A stretch of 64,000 bases of DNA from Clusia tigrina (GCA_920105625.2 CAKKTE020000188.1:250001-314000), one strand, 5' to 3'; positions 31,648 through 43,457 are shown, counted from the stretch's first letter. Notes: a model not told the origin generated them from the letters alone. Made by a program: numbers and translations.

Positions 31648-34600
31648 TTACGTTCTTATATTGTCTTTATGCACCAATCTATTTTTCTTTTTTATTTTAA
31701 CCCTGTTCTTTAGATCTACCTTTACTTCTTGTTTCCTATATCTGGGTTTTAACTTATTCCTTTCACCTATGACTTTTTCAAATATTATTTGTTCCTTTTC
31801 AAAGTCTCTCATTGTTCTTTTTGCATTATTTCTTTTTAACATATCATTTTGTGCTTTTGATAATTTATCGGGAATATCATCGTGATTTATTTTATTAAAT
31901 AATACCTCAAATGGTTTCTTATCTATAACCGAATGTATAGATTTATTATACTCTTGAACTGATCTGTATATAGATTCTAAATCACTTATTAATTTGTATT
32001 CTTCTTTTAAACATCTTGCAATCTCTATAATCGTAGAATGAACTCTTTCAATTTGTCCATTAGTTGTGCTATGGCCTGGATCGCAGTAGTATACTTTTAT
32101 TTTTAATCTTTCCATTAATGATTTAAATTGAGGTGTAGTGAAACCTGGTTCATTATCGATTGTCAAGTTTTCAATTTCTGGAAAACCTTGAAGTGCTTCT
32201 AAAACTTTTTCATCTAGTTTAGTTTTGTCTTCTATTAACTTTAATATGACAAATTTTGAATAACTGTCAATGCATGTTAAGAATTTTAATTTTTGTGCAA
32301 AAAATATATCTAAATGCACTTGCTTCCCTTCCTTCTTTGGAATTGGAGCCCCTCCAATTGGTATCTTTATTGGATGTCGATCATATTTATTTTTGTTGCA
32401 TATTTCACAATGTCTTATATATTCTTTTATATGTTTCACCATTTTGGGCCAATAGTAAAATTTACATATTTGATTTAAATTTTCTCTATAATATCTATGT
32501 GCTCTACAATGTGTCTCTTGGACGATTATTTTTTGATCATCTTCATTTAATATATCCATTGGAAATTTCGTTGTATATTTAAATTTAATTCCATTAAAAG
32601 TGTTCTTTAATAACTCCTTTATTTCATGTAGAACTTCTCTAGTACAATGGATTCCTGTTGTAATATTTGGCTGTAGAAATTCTTTCAGAATTGTCTTTAA
32701 ATTATCTATGGTATCATACTCTATAATATGTCGAGTTCTGCCAAAGTTGACTATCATTTCATGAATAGTAAATCTATCTTTATCCAATAATAATTGTTGT
32801 TTAAATTGATTTAATGGTTTATTAGTTTCTTCAATTTGATTATCATCACTACTTTCTGCAGAGTGTTGCGTATTTGTACTAGAATCATTACTAGTTAAAT
32901 TATTAATATATTGTCGAGATAAAGCATCTGCAACTAAATTTGTTTTACCTGGTTTATAGACAATTTTTGGAGAAAATTCTTCTATAAAAGCATGCCATCT
33001 TTTCATTTTAGTATTAGGATTACGATGTGACATAGCAAATGTCAATGGTTGATGGTCTGTATGAATCTCTAAATTTGTTACTCCATACAAATAATTTCTT
33101 AAATTTTTTAATGACCATACTATAGCATACAATTCTTTCTCATTTGTTGCATAATTACATTCTGTTGAATTCAATGTTTTTGAAATAAAAATTATTGGTT
33201 TATTTTCTTGTGACAATACAGCACCAATTGCTGAATTAGAAGCATCTGTTGTTAAAATAAATTTTTTATTAAAATCTGGTTGAGTTAATTCTACTTGATC
33301 TGTCAATAAATTTTTTAACCTTTGAAATGCATAAATTGCGTCTTGATCTAATTTTATTTCAATCTTTTTAGACATATATTGTGAAACTTTTCCATTTTCT
33401 CCTGCTAAATACTTAGTAAGGGGTTTGCAAATAGAAGCATAATCTTTAATAAACTTTCTATAATAGCCTGTCATTCCTAAAAAGCTTCTTAATTGTCTTA
33501 ATGTTATCGGAATAGGATAATTATTAATTGTTTCAATTTTTTTAGGATCTGTTTTAATTATTTTGTGTCCAACAAAATATCCTAGAAACTCGACTTCTTT
33601 TTTATAAAAATTAGATTTTTGGAGTGATATTTTCATATGTGCATTTTTTAATGTTTCTATGACCATATTTAAATGTTTTGTATGTTCATCAATAGTTTTT
33701 GAAAAAACAATTATATCGTCTATGTAGACATGACAAAATGTTCCTATATATTCTCTTAAAATATCATCCATAGCTCTTTGAAATATACTTGGAGAATTTT
33801 TTAATCCAAATGGCATTCTTAAGAATTCATATTTTCCATTATTAATGGAGAATGCTGTTTTTTCTATATGTTTTTCATGCATTAAAATCTGATGAAATCC
33901 AGACTCTAAATCTATTGTAGAAAAATACACTGATTTTCCTAAATTTGACAGAATTACATTTGTATCCGGGATTGGATATTTATCGGAAATTGTAACTTCA
34001 TTAATTTTTTTATAATCAATAACTAGTCTCTGCTTTGGAGTACCATCTTCATTAATTCCTTTTTTAGAAACTATCCAAATTGGTGAGTTATAAGGACTTC
34101 TACTAGGTCTTATAATTTTTTCTTTTAACATTCTTGATATTTCCATATTAACAAACTTGTTTGCAGAAAAAGGATAAGGATACTGTTTACTCCATATAAG
34201 GGTTTCAACAGTTGTACGAATTTCTGCCTTAATGTCCGTTCTAAATGGTATATTTGTATTAATTTTAGAATGTATTAATTCTATTTTATTGACAATTTCT
34301 TCTTTCAAATTGTCTATATTTTTATTTGACACTTTATCTGATTTTTTACAACTTTTTCTTGAAATGTCACACATTTCTTTTTTCTCATTTTCCGACTTTT
34401 CTTCATGGAAATTATCATTATTTACTGGCGTTCTAGGATCATATTTCAAATTAACATTTTTCTTCTTATTTTCAACATTATATATTTTTTTAATGCGGTT
34501 TACTTTATTTTTCTTCTTTAAACTTTTCACATTGCCGGCATTATCATCGGCTTTCACTTTAGGGATACCTTTACCTAAAGCATAATTATTTATTACATGC

Positions 34601-34960
34601 TTTTCACTTTCACATGTTTTTTCAATAGATTCTTCACGAATTATTTCTGCACTGTAAATTTTTTCTTTATCTCCATTATACTGTAGTACACCATGTTTCA
34701 TATCAATTATGGACTTTGATTTTTTCAAAAAATTATATCCTATTAATAAATCTGATTCTAAATTATCAATTTCATAAAATATTTGCTTAACTCCTAGCAA
34801 TGTTATAATTTGATAATGAGTTATAATAATATAACTGTTAACTGTTCGAACCTTTTTCTTTATTGGCAACTCATTTCTTTCTTTATATATGCCTCTTCTA
34901 ATATAACAACTAGTCGCTCCTGTATCTATTAAAATTTTAAATTCTCTTCCTGTTTTAACA
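31648..34960 (-). CDS. pol: errantivirus pol (protease, RT, RNase H, integrase)
   Basis: The open frame from 34869 covers 1073 aa. Sequence in the same frame upstream holds the protease active site (ILIDTGAT, near 34930), so translation probably comes by -1 frameshift from gag rather than from the first ATG. RT has RLVIDYKKIN and the catalytic YIDDIIVF near residue 381. RNase H includes FILTTDASNSAIGAVL and LVADALSRQ. Integrase has an HRYYREN/CEICNK zinc site, then a D in HLDIFFA, a D in TIDNEPGF (usually DNG) and an E in NGQIERVHS. Integrity looks good over the whole frame. Confidence 0.9.
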
Positions 34961-34985
34961 TCTACTTTAAAAATGTAAGGAAGAT

Positions 34986-36104
34986 TTACCTTTTCCCTAA
35001 AAAATGGTTCTCATTTATATTGTTAATTCTTTGTGCCTTTGGAAAAGGCTGTTGACTATGTTGTCCACTATCATGAGCAGTATTATGAGGACGTTTTTGA
35101 CCGCGATTAAAATTATGTGGCCTATAGTTATTATTGTGCCAATAATTATTTGTATTATTGAATTTGTATCTATTCAACTTCTTAAAATGGTTTTGACTTT
35201 CGTCTACTTCCATAGGTTCTGGTTTAGAAAATTGATTAAAATTTTTAAATCTTTTACCAAACTGTTGAGGCCCTTTTGGATATCTCAAAACATTTTGATT
35301 ATCCTGAAATCCTTTTCTCTGAAAATTATTATTGTTTTGATTTTTATTAAATTGTAGAGCAAATGCTGCTCTTAAATTATTCGATTCGAGTTCTTGTGCT
35401 TTAGCTAACGCGTTTGGTATATCGCCCGGTTCAAGTGAAAATAATATATCATTCAATGGAGAATTCAATCCAGTGATAAATACTCTTAAGGCATATTGTC
35501 TATTTTTGTTATTTAACTCCTTTGTAATAGAGGAATCCGAACCATAAGTCATTATAGTCTTGTTCACTAAGAGTGTCAATTTTTTATTGACCAAATTATA
35601 ATAGTCTATTATAGACATTTGTCCTTGCCGAAGGACACTTAACTCTTGTTCTATGATATGTATCGGTCTTTTGTCTGCGTAAGCGAAATCTAGTCGTGCT
35701 ATAATAGCATCGAAATTTAAAACTGTTCCGTGGGCTGTTAGAACGTTATTAGCCTCTTTTACAAATTTATTTCTTAAAATCGTTAGTGCAGCGAAATATC
35801 TTTTGCTTCCTACGATATATAAACTCATACAATTATGAGCTGCTTCTCGCCAACTCACATATAATTCTCCGCCGAAAAATTCTGGTAACGATTTTATCAC
35901 GTCTAATGTTTATTCGCATATAATATTGTCATCAATTTCTTGATGAGTATATTCCGTAAAATCACTATTATATGTTAGCAATTGAATTTGTTTAGTTAAA
36001 TTATCGATTTCCGACCTTAATGAGGCTGTATTTGCACTGATAGCTCGTGCAATTACATCAACATTCAAGGATGTATTAAACGGATTACTGCGTAACGAAC
36101 TCAA
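34986..36104 (-). pseudogene. gag: errantivirus gag with one in-frame stop
   Basis: Two open pieces in one frame, 35910-36104 and 34986-35900, are separated by a single TAA at about 35910. The 304-aa part starts IKSLPEFFGGELYVSWREAA, the usual capsid entry of 17.6/tom-type gag. It ends in an Asn/Gln/Arg-rich nucleocapsid without CCHC knuckles. No ATG opens the N-terminal piece; a TTG lies at 36104 and an in-frame stop precedes it near 36160, so the true start is uncertain. gag overlaps pol in the -1 frame. Confidence 0.8.
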
Positions 36105-36159
36105 ACCCTGACTTGCGGGAGTTTGCGCGTTTTGCGAACATGTTGGACCGTCGTTAGCC

Positions 36160-36822
36160 TTTTTTTAACCTTTCTTTTATATTTTTTATATAAATTTTTC
36201 ATACACGAAAAAATCCTCAAATTTAAATGCTTCTTATTAACTTTTTCTTACAACTAACATAAATTGTTTCTAATGTATAAATCCTCTTTATATTTATCCA
36301 GTGCTTACTCACGTATTGATTATCCTTTTTATATGGTGTCTACCTTTCTGTTGAGCGAATCCAGTGCGTATGATGATCCTTTTTTTGTGTTTCTCTTCCT
36401 TTCAGCCAGTCTAGTGTTTGTTATGATCCTTCTTTATTTAAGTTTTCTTGTTTTGTTTTTTTTTTTTTTTTTTTTTTCTTCGCGACCAATCAAAATTTCG
36501 CCACTGTTTGTTGGTATATCCTTTCTTCACAAGGATAATTTTCTTTTTTCTCCTTTTTCACAAGGATACTTAGTGTTTTTTTTAAATTTTTTAACTGTAT
36601 TTCTCCTTTTTAATAAGGATACTTAGCTTTTTTAGTGTTTGTTTATTTCTGTTTTCTCCTTTTTTATAAGGATACTTAGAGGTATTGAGTTATTTCGTTC
36701 GTTTCTTTCACGGTTTCACTTTTAATTTATTTGAACCACTTGGATGTACTACTTTGAGTACTCCTCCAATATTAGTTTTTTATAAAAAAAATATTTGCGT
36801 CGTTTTTTTTTCGAAGACCTCC
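36160..36822 (-). promoter_or_regulatory. errantivirus leader with repeated hairpin units
   Basis: The untranslated leader holds four copies of a self-complementary TCCTTTTTNANAAGGATAC-like unit at 36519-36537, 36551-36573, 36604-36626 and 36657-36679, about 53 bp apart. The last three continue to CTTAG. A T-run lies at 36459-36478. Confidence 0.75.
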
Positions 36823-36836
36823 TGGCAGGATCGCCA
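36823..36836 (-). promoter_or_regulatory. errantivirus primer binding site
   Basis: The minus strand TGGCGATCCTGCCA begins at the last base of the 5' LTR, overlapping by one base as in related elements. It fits the 3' end of a tRNA ending TGGCAGGATCGCCA, closest in memory to a tRNA-Arg, unchecked. Better-known errantiviruses use tRNA-Lys or tRNA-Ser. The identical 14-mer is used by the elements at 55113 and 56681-56746. Confidence 0.75.
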
Positions 36837-37280
36837 ATTATGGTTTTTCACTTTATTTCTTAGTTTTTAAAAATTATTTAACTTAAGATACAAAGTAAAA
36901 TTTAAGTTTTGGTCCGAGAAAGGCCTTCTATTATGAACGTCAAACTTTGGAAACCGCTAGTCGCGAAACTATACGAAAAACTGCAACTGTAAGCTCAGTG
37001 TCTCACTTTTATATCATATTTCTAATGCGCATTTGATAATTCTATTTCATAATGTTTACAATATAATGTTTATGTTTATGCGCCCAATTTTAATTAACTT
37101 CTTTTTATTTATGTTTATCTATTTATGTTGATGCAATATTCTAATTGTCATCAAATTCATTCGCTCTTAGCGGAATGATCTCATTTTTAAGATTCTATTG
37201 TATCTACGAGATGCGCCTTAAATTAATCTTTTGGATATACTTTTGCATATGAAATTGTGTATTAAAATTGTAACTTAACT
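36836..37280 (-). repeat. errantivirus 5' LTR
   Basis: 445 bp matching 22501-22945. It is followed on its outer side by the TGCA duplication. Since coding is on the minus strand, this right-hand copy drives transcription. Confidence 0.95.
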
Positions 37281-37299
37281 TGCATAGGATCTTTTATAA

Positions 37300-37375
37300 A
37301 GATTGAAGCGCAAGTGGTAAAGCGTTGGTCTATCAATTTTATGATGCCGGGTTCAAGTCCGCTGAGAAATGTGTT
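37300..37375 (+). repeat. tRNA-like sequence (SINE or tRNA pseudogene)
   Basis: It has an A-box-like AAGCGCAAGTGGTAAAGCG and a B-box GGTTCAAGTCC with spacing close to that of a tRNA. The anticodon stem does not pair (GTTGG against ATTTT), so it is not a sound tRNA. It shares GTTGGTCTAT with the tRNA-like sequence at 39455-39533. Confidence 0.45.
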
Positions 37376-39454
37376 TATTTTTATATATTTTTAATTCTTC
37401 ATCCTTTTTTTGAAAGCAAACTAACAATTATTTTTATAAAAAATAATAAGAATAGTTTCTACTTTAGCATAAATTATCCCGTATTAAATAAATTTTACTA
37501 AACCACATTGAATTGCTGCTGCTATAGCAGATCATTACAGCAAAGAAATTTATATCTTCTAAAAATAGTCCTAACGGTGTTTCTTAACTCACATACATAC
37601 ATAAATTCATGTGCGCATGAAACTGAGTTAATTTTGTACGATTTCAAAACATTTGTTTATGTTAGTTTTTTGATGCTTTTCCGCAATTCGTCTGAAGAAG
37701 GTCATAAATTTCACAAAATCTAATCCAATCCAACATTTCGTTCGTCAATGAATATGTGTAATTTTAGGAAGTTTTTGTTTTTTCGTATAAGCTATGTGTA
37801 TATTAAATAAATTGTTAGATTGGTTTTTATTCTTATAGGAAAAGGAAGAATTTTGCAGATGTATTAAAATTTTTGATATTTCTTTTATATTAATATATTA
37901 TTTACAAAATAAAGATTAACTTAAATTATTATAATTAAATTAATAGAATTATAATATATAAAAAAAAAAACATGCAGTTGCATGGAAGAACTTAGACAGC
38001 AAATAATTAAAAAACAAAACTGAAAAGAAGTCCCAACTATTATTCACGAATATAGGTCAAGGCAGATTATTTGATTTAAAGTATTTTCTATATATGTATG
38101 TATGTAAGTGGATACACATCCAAATACAAGTTCACACGCATAAAGAAGCACGAAGCAGTAAGAAGTGTTTGCACATTTTTATTAATTTCCATAACTCAAG
38201 TCTCCAAGTCAAAACAATTGAGTTGCCGGTTGTAGTATTTCGAATGGCGTTTGTGCAAAAACATGCAAACAAGTCGACTTGGGTAAGCCCTGCAGACATC
38301 ATGCATAGAGTTTTTGAGGTCATTGTTAAATGTAATGGGCAAAAAAACGCACCTTATATTAAAATATGTTTTACTAAACATTATTTATCATAATATAAAT
38401 TTAAAATTTCTTGAATTTTGAAATACTTAAAATAATTTTTGATTATAATAATTTTCGATTATAAAGTGGTTTATTATGCGTTGGAACACAATTAGGGTTG
38501 AACTACATTTTTCCATAGGAAACAAATGTATATATGTATGTAGATTATTCCATTATATACGGTTTTATTTACAAAACTTTGTAAATCAATGTAGAACAAG
38601 AACATATGCACTTAATACTAGATATTGAAGTTCATAAAATTTGCTTCAAACATGAACATCATATACTATGTAAATGCGAAGAATCAGTGTTCATAGATAT
38701 GTATGCATGTATTAGTGGTTTAATTTTTAATATAATGTGATTATAGTATTTCAAGCTGATCTGACAAAGAAAAAAAAAACGTTTAAAACCTTGATTTTGT
38801 TGACTGTACCCTTAATCTAAAAATTACTTAGATACATTTTCTGATGGCATAGGCAACAGACGAACATAAGAATATTAAAATATTAACACTAATTTTATCA
38901 AAATTGGTTTTTTGTGCATAATTATTCTTTCTTCGGATAGACTCAAAATATGTTTGATCACATGCTGCCAAAGCGAAAATATGAAATATACATAAGATCG
39001 AAAGAGTAAATTGTGCTGGTATTTGTCCATACTGAAAATATTGACATATCCAAAATTTCATGACAAATTGAATTCTAATTCTGCTTCACTTTATATTTAA
39101 AGAAGCCACACCGCACATCATACAACAAAAACTCCAATCCAGACAAAAAGGCGCTTTATTTTCATTTCATTTCATTCTTTTTATGGCACAATTCGCTACC
39201 TGACAAATGATCAAAAGCCAAATATGTGCCTACATATGTACATATGTATGTATGGGTGTATATGATTTGTCAAGTTTGAAATTCATAATACTACATCTTC
39301 TATAACAGGCATGAAATAATTCTGCTCTAGTTTTGGTCCAGTAAAATGATATAATACTGGTTAATTTATGGAAGATAGTAAAATACTTTTACTACTATTT
39401 ATAAAAATGATTATTAATATAAAAAAAATCCGATAAAACACAGCATTTTGCTGG
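37376..39454. other. AT-rich DNA, no gene recognised
   Basis: No domain or repeat copy recognised. A 99-aa plus-strand ORF at 38094-38393 has unremarkable composition and no family I know. TATGTATGTA runs are frequent. Confidence 0.45.
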
Positions 39455-39533
39455 GGCTCGAATCCTAAAAGCCACAAAAACTATAGACCAACCCGTGAAC
39501 CATTGAGCTAAAGACACCCATACTATTTTTGTT
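39455..39533 (-). repeat. tRNA-like sequence (SINE or tRNA pseudogene)
   Basis: The minus strand reads an A-box-like TTTAGCTCAATGG and a B-box-like GGATTCGAGCCCC with near-tRNA spacing, starting GGGTGTC. The anticodon arm is unpaired. It contains GTTGGTCTAT as at 37300-37375, suggesting a common origin. Confidence 0.45.
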
Positions 39534-40110
39534 GATTTTCGATTACAGTAGAGAGTCAAAGTATTGGCTGGTGCTATTCTGAATGAACTAAAATTTCTAT
39601 AATTCTGTACATAACATTCCCCAAAAAATAACTTTTATACTTCTTCTGGTGCAGCCATGAAGATTTGCTGTGCAATTCGATGGTGGCATTTTTGGGGATA
39701 AAACAATAAAGTAAAAAAAATACATATTATTATTTATTAATTTTATATACCAATTTTTTCTTTTTTTTACTAATTTACAATATAAATTTTAAAAATATTC
39801 CCATAATTAGTTATAATGCCTCGTCTTCGATTGCTATGATTGAAATTCGTTTTCATTCCAATTCCAACAAATAAATAAATAACATGCTTGCATTCATATC
39901 CATACACACATATGCATGCCGTAAACATATGAAAGCAAGCATACAAACATTCTCACATGTAGTAAACACACACGTTCATATAGAACGCAACCACCAGAGT
40001 GTGTATCTACATGTTTTGCCTTTGCTTGCCGAGCACACTTCGGGTTTTGGTACAATAGGCAGCCACGGTTTTTTAACTCATTTCGCTGAGTGAAGAGAGC
40101 GATGTAATGT
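39534..40110. other. AT-rich DNA, no gene recognised
   Basis: No motif or repeat copy supported. A short ORF at 39884-40093 shows nothing recognisable. Confidence 0.45.
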
Positions 40111-40388
40111 CTTTATAGTATATTGTCTTTGGTAGTAGCAAGTATAGTAACTCAAACGGTTGTTGGTGTTGCTATTATCATAATATTACGAACTTGCATG
40201 CACATCTGTACACTATGAAAGTTACTTATGCACTGTAAAACAAGAGTTATTTCTCTGTATTCTCTGGTATTATGCTCATAGCCCATTGTTTGCATACTTT
40301 CCCTCTTTACTCATATGAAATGGTTTCGGTATTTAGAACCAAAGACAATATACTACAAAGATACTACCAAAGACAATATACTACAAAG
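40111..40388. mobile_element. MITE or foldback element, 278 bp
   Basis: Terminal inverted repeats of 27 bp, 40111-40137 and 40362-40388, differ at one base and contain AAAGACAATATACTA. A second copy of the right arm motif lies just inside at 40337-40360. No coding capacity. No clear target duplication seen. Confidence 0.75.
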
Positions 40389-40569
40389 CATAGAGTAATA
40401 TAGAGAGATAACACTTCTTCTTCCAATGTCAGCTGATGAAATGGTCCAATTTTTTTCCTTATCTGTGTGAAACAAAAACAATGCAATGTAAATAAGCCAT
40501 GTTGTGGGAAGAAAATTTATTTGGGATTAAATTTAGGGTACAATTGCGAGTTGCGTTGTGGAGAAATAA

Positions 40570-40950
<381 letters not shown>

Positions 40951-40961
40951 ACATACGCTAA

Positions 40962-41487
40962 ACTCAAAAACTACTGGACCGATTTTGACCAAATTTTATA
41001 TGCATGCTCTATGGGCCGTGAGTAGTGTTTCTGTGTAGTTTGAAGTTCGTCCGACAGATGGTGCAATATTTAGTTTTTTTGTGCTTTTGCACCGTAACTC
41101 AAAAACGACTGGACCGATTTTGACCAAATTTTATATGGATGCTCTATTGGCCATGAGTAGTGTTTCTGTGTAGTTTGAAGTTCGTCCGACAGATGGCCCA
41201 ATATTTAGTTTTTTTGTGTTTTGCCCGATAGAGATTAGCGCGATAAGCCTATGCTGTGTTTCGCTGAAGGCGTTGGGTCCTTAATCAGCGTGTAGTGGCG
41301 TTAATTAGCCCGATACCGACTCAAACCTAACATCTTTTCGTGAAAAAAATATACATCACAATTTTTTAAACTCTATTTGCGTGATAAGCCTATGTTATGT
41401 TTCGCTGAAGGCGTTGGGTGCTTAATCGGCGTGTGGCGGCGTTAAGTATCCCGACACCGACTCATACATAACCTCTTTTCGTGAAAA
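40962..41487 (+). repeat. two pairs of tandem repeats at the Helitron 5' end
   Basis: Pair 1, period 135 bp, starts at 40962 and 41097 (ACTCAAAAAC, GACCGATTTTGACC, GTCCGACAGATGG). Pair 2 starts near 41243 and 41383 (GATAAGCCTATG, TTTCGCTGAAGGCGTTGGGT, CTTTTCGTGAAAA), period about 140 bp. Confidence 0.9.
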
Positions 41488-41851
41488 GTGCGTGGGAGTC
41501 AAACGAAAAAAAATAACTTATTAAATTGAAGTTTAATTTATTTAAATTCAATATTACATACATTTTTATAAATTAACCCAAGGTGTTAGTGAAAGTAAAT
41601 TAATTGTATTATTGAGAGCTATTGAAGAAAGTAAACAAGCAACAGGTAAGACAACAAAGGGCAGCCTCACTACCACAACAATAACAAACAAACAAAAAAT
41701 AAATCATAAAAAACGTATATTGCAGTACAAAATGCCACGCCCACGTGCAAATATTGGTCGCCGTGCACGGCACACAACTCATATGAGTGTGCTGCGCTCA
41801 CAGTAGACACAAGAGGAGCGCGCAGAAGACAATGAACAAGCCAGGAATCGA

Positions 41852-42876
41852 ATGTCATTTTTACGCCAAAACTCTTCACAAGAAAATCGCGAAATACGGA
41901 ACGAAGAACAACGTGCTGCGAGAAGAGCCTCCAGAGCAGCAATACACAATACCAATCGCATTTCTTTTATGCGTCTTGCATTTAATTACGATCCGACAAT
42001 TGATTATAATGTACATCCCAATATCAATATCGGTAGCATGGATCAATTATGTGTCCATTGCAAAGCATTTAAATATAAAAAGGAAACACCTGGCTTATGT
42101 TGCGCAAATGACAAAGTAAAGCTGCCAGAATTAAGCCAACCACCGGAACCATTACTTTCATTGGTGTCTGGAACAACGCCACAATCAAAACATTTCCTAA
42201 CCCATATACGAGGTTATAATAATTGCTTTCAAATGACGTCATTTGGTGCTGACAATATAGTTAGTGGAAGTTTCATGCCAACATTTAAAGTACAAGGACA
42301 AATATATCACAAAGCAGGATCCTTATTGCCTATTCCTGATGAAGAATACAAATTTTTGCAGATATATTTCCTTGGCAATTCTGAAACAGAAGTCACCACC
42401 AGATGTGCAATTGCTACGGGACTACGCCGCAACATTGTAGAATCATTACAAAATTTATTCCATCAGCAGAACGAATTGGTGAAATTATTTAAAGTTGCAA
42501 TAGACCGAATGCCATCCGATAATCTCAAAATAGTTATAAAAGCTGATAAAACACCAGTAGGTGAGCAGCCACGACGATTCAATGCACCAACAATAAATGA
42601 AGTTGCTATTGTAATTGTTGGTGATCAGTTCGAGCCAAGAGATATAATTTTACATCGAAGAAATGATCAATTGCAACGAGTACCTGAAATAAATCGCTCA
42701 TATGATGCGCTCCAATATCCAATACTGTTTTGGCAAGGAGAAGATGGCTACCATTTTCAATTAAAAATGTTAAACCCAACTACTGGTAAATTTTAAAAAA
42801 TTTTATTGCTCACAAAAATTTTATTTATATTAGTTATTTATTATAGGTGAAGAAACAAATAACAAGATAAGTAGCA
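41852..42876 (+). pseudogene. Helitron Rep-helicase protein, N-terminal part with an apparent intron
   Basis: The 314-aa ORF 41852-42796 matches the N-terminal region of insect Helitron proteins: CVHCKAFKYKKETPGLCC zinc-type cluster near residue 68, then a Helitron_like_N region including SFGADNIV and RSYDALQYPILFWQGEDGYHF. A GT-AG interval at 42786-42846 restores a continuous reading past NPTTG into EETNNKISSM, as expected. The protein is then cut at 42877 by an LTR. The first ATG may lie further upstream, for example at 41612 in another frame. Confidence 0.8.
42786..42846 (+). other. putative 61-nt GT-AG intron in the Helitron ORF
   Basis: Starts GTAAATTTT, ends TTATTATAG, AT-rich (typical of short dipteran introns), and lies in phase 1 between NPTT-G and GEETNN. 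Without removal the frame ends at once. Confidence 0.65.
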
Positions 42877-42922
42877 TGTTAGTTCAATGACCGTGTCATG
42901 GATAACGGTCATTGAACTAACA
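42877..42922 (+). repeat. perfect 18-bp hairpin at the LTR terminus
   Basis: TGTTAGTTCAATGACCGT (42877-42894) and its exact complement (42905-42922) flank a 10-nt loop. It occupies the extreme end of the LTR, where integrase binds. Confidence 0.9.
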
Positions 42923-43257
42923 GACATATGAATCTAATGACCTAAAATCAATTAACAATTGCAAAGTGTGCAACATTCCAAAGTGGTGCCGATATGAGAC
43001 ACCAACATTCAAGGCGACGGTCAACGACCGTGAAATGTGAGCCAGCACACATACGTCTCAAATAACTGACCCTTACCCATCGATACCTCTTGAGTCATCG
43101 AACAGTGATGTCATCGACGACTCAACTATTTTAAGTATAAATATAAGTCCAACATTGTAATTGAAAGACAGTAGATAGTCGACTGTTAATGATTAATGTT
43201 CGGTAAATAAAGTTACATTTTAAACCATGGATTTAAAAACCCCGTCTAATCATTACA
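42877..43257 (+). repeat. 5' LTR of the 412/mdg1-like element
   Basis: 381 bp from TGTTAG to ATTACA, ended by the PBS. AATAAAG at 43205 is a likely polyadenylation signal. The LTR start forms a perfect hairpin, listed separately. There is no second copy in the window. Confidence 0.75.
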
Positions 43258-43268
43258 TGGCGACCGTG
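43258..43268 (+). promoter_or_regulatory. primer binding site, tRNA-Arg type
   Basis: TGGCGACCGTG directly follows the LTR end. It matches the start of the PBS known from Drosophila 412 and mdg1, which pair with tRNA-Arg. Confidence 0.75.
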
Positions 43269-43457
43269 GTATAAGTGACGCTAAAAATAACAAAATTTTA
43301 AAAATAAATATTTTTTTAATAACAAAAAGTGTAACTTCAGTGAATATTTGCTTACAATAGACAATTGCTGAAAATGAACTGCTAAGCATAAAAAAAGTGG
43401 AAAAATTTAAGAAAAGATAAAGTATAGAAATATCCATGAAAAACTTCAATCAACACC

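Larger units (their letters stand above)
22497..37284 (-). mobile_element. gypsy errantivirus-type element with gag, pol and env
   Basis: Two 445-bp LTRs (22501-22945 and 36836-37280) enclose gag, pol and env on the minus strand. A 4-bp duplication TGCA lies at 22497-22500 and 37281-37284, fitting the purine-pyrimidine target preference of errantiviruses. The element proper is about 7.6 kb after removing the nested BEL element. The three-ORF order matches the 17.6/297/tom group. A gag stop, an env frame break and the BEL insertion show it is not functional. Confidence 0.93.

Noticed and set aside
37300..37375. Functional tRNA gene
   Set aside because: The anticodon stem cannot pair and the acceptor ends do not match well.
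38094..38393. 99-aa plus-strand ORF in a gene-poor stretch
   Set aside because: No recognised family, no context and an overlapping antisense ORF of similar size; not enough to call a gene.
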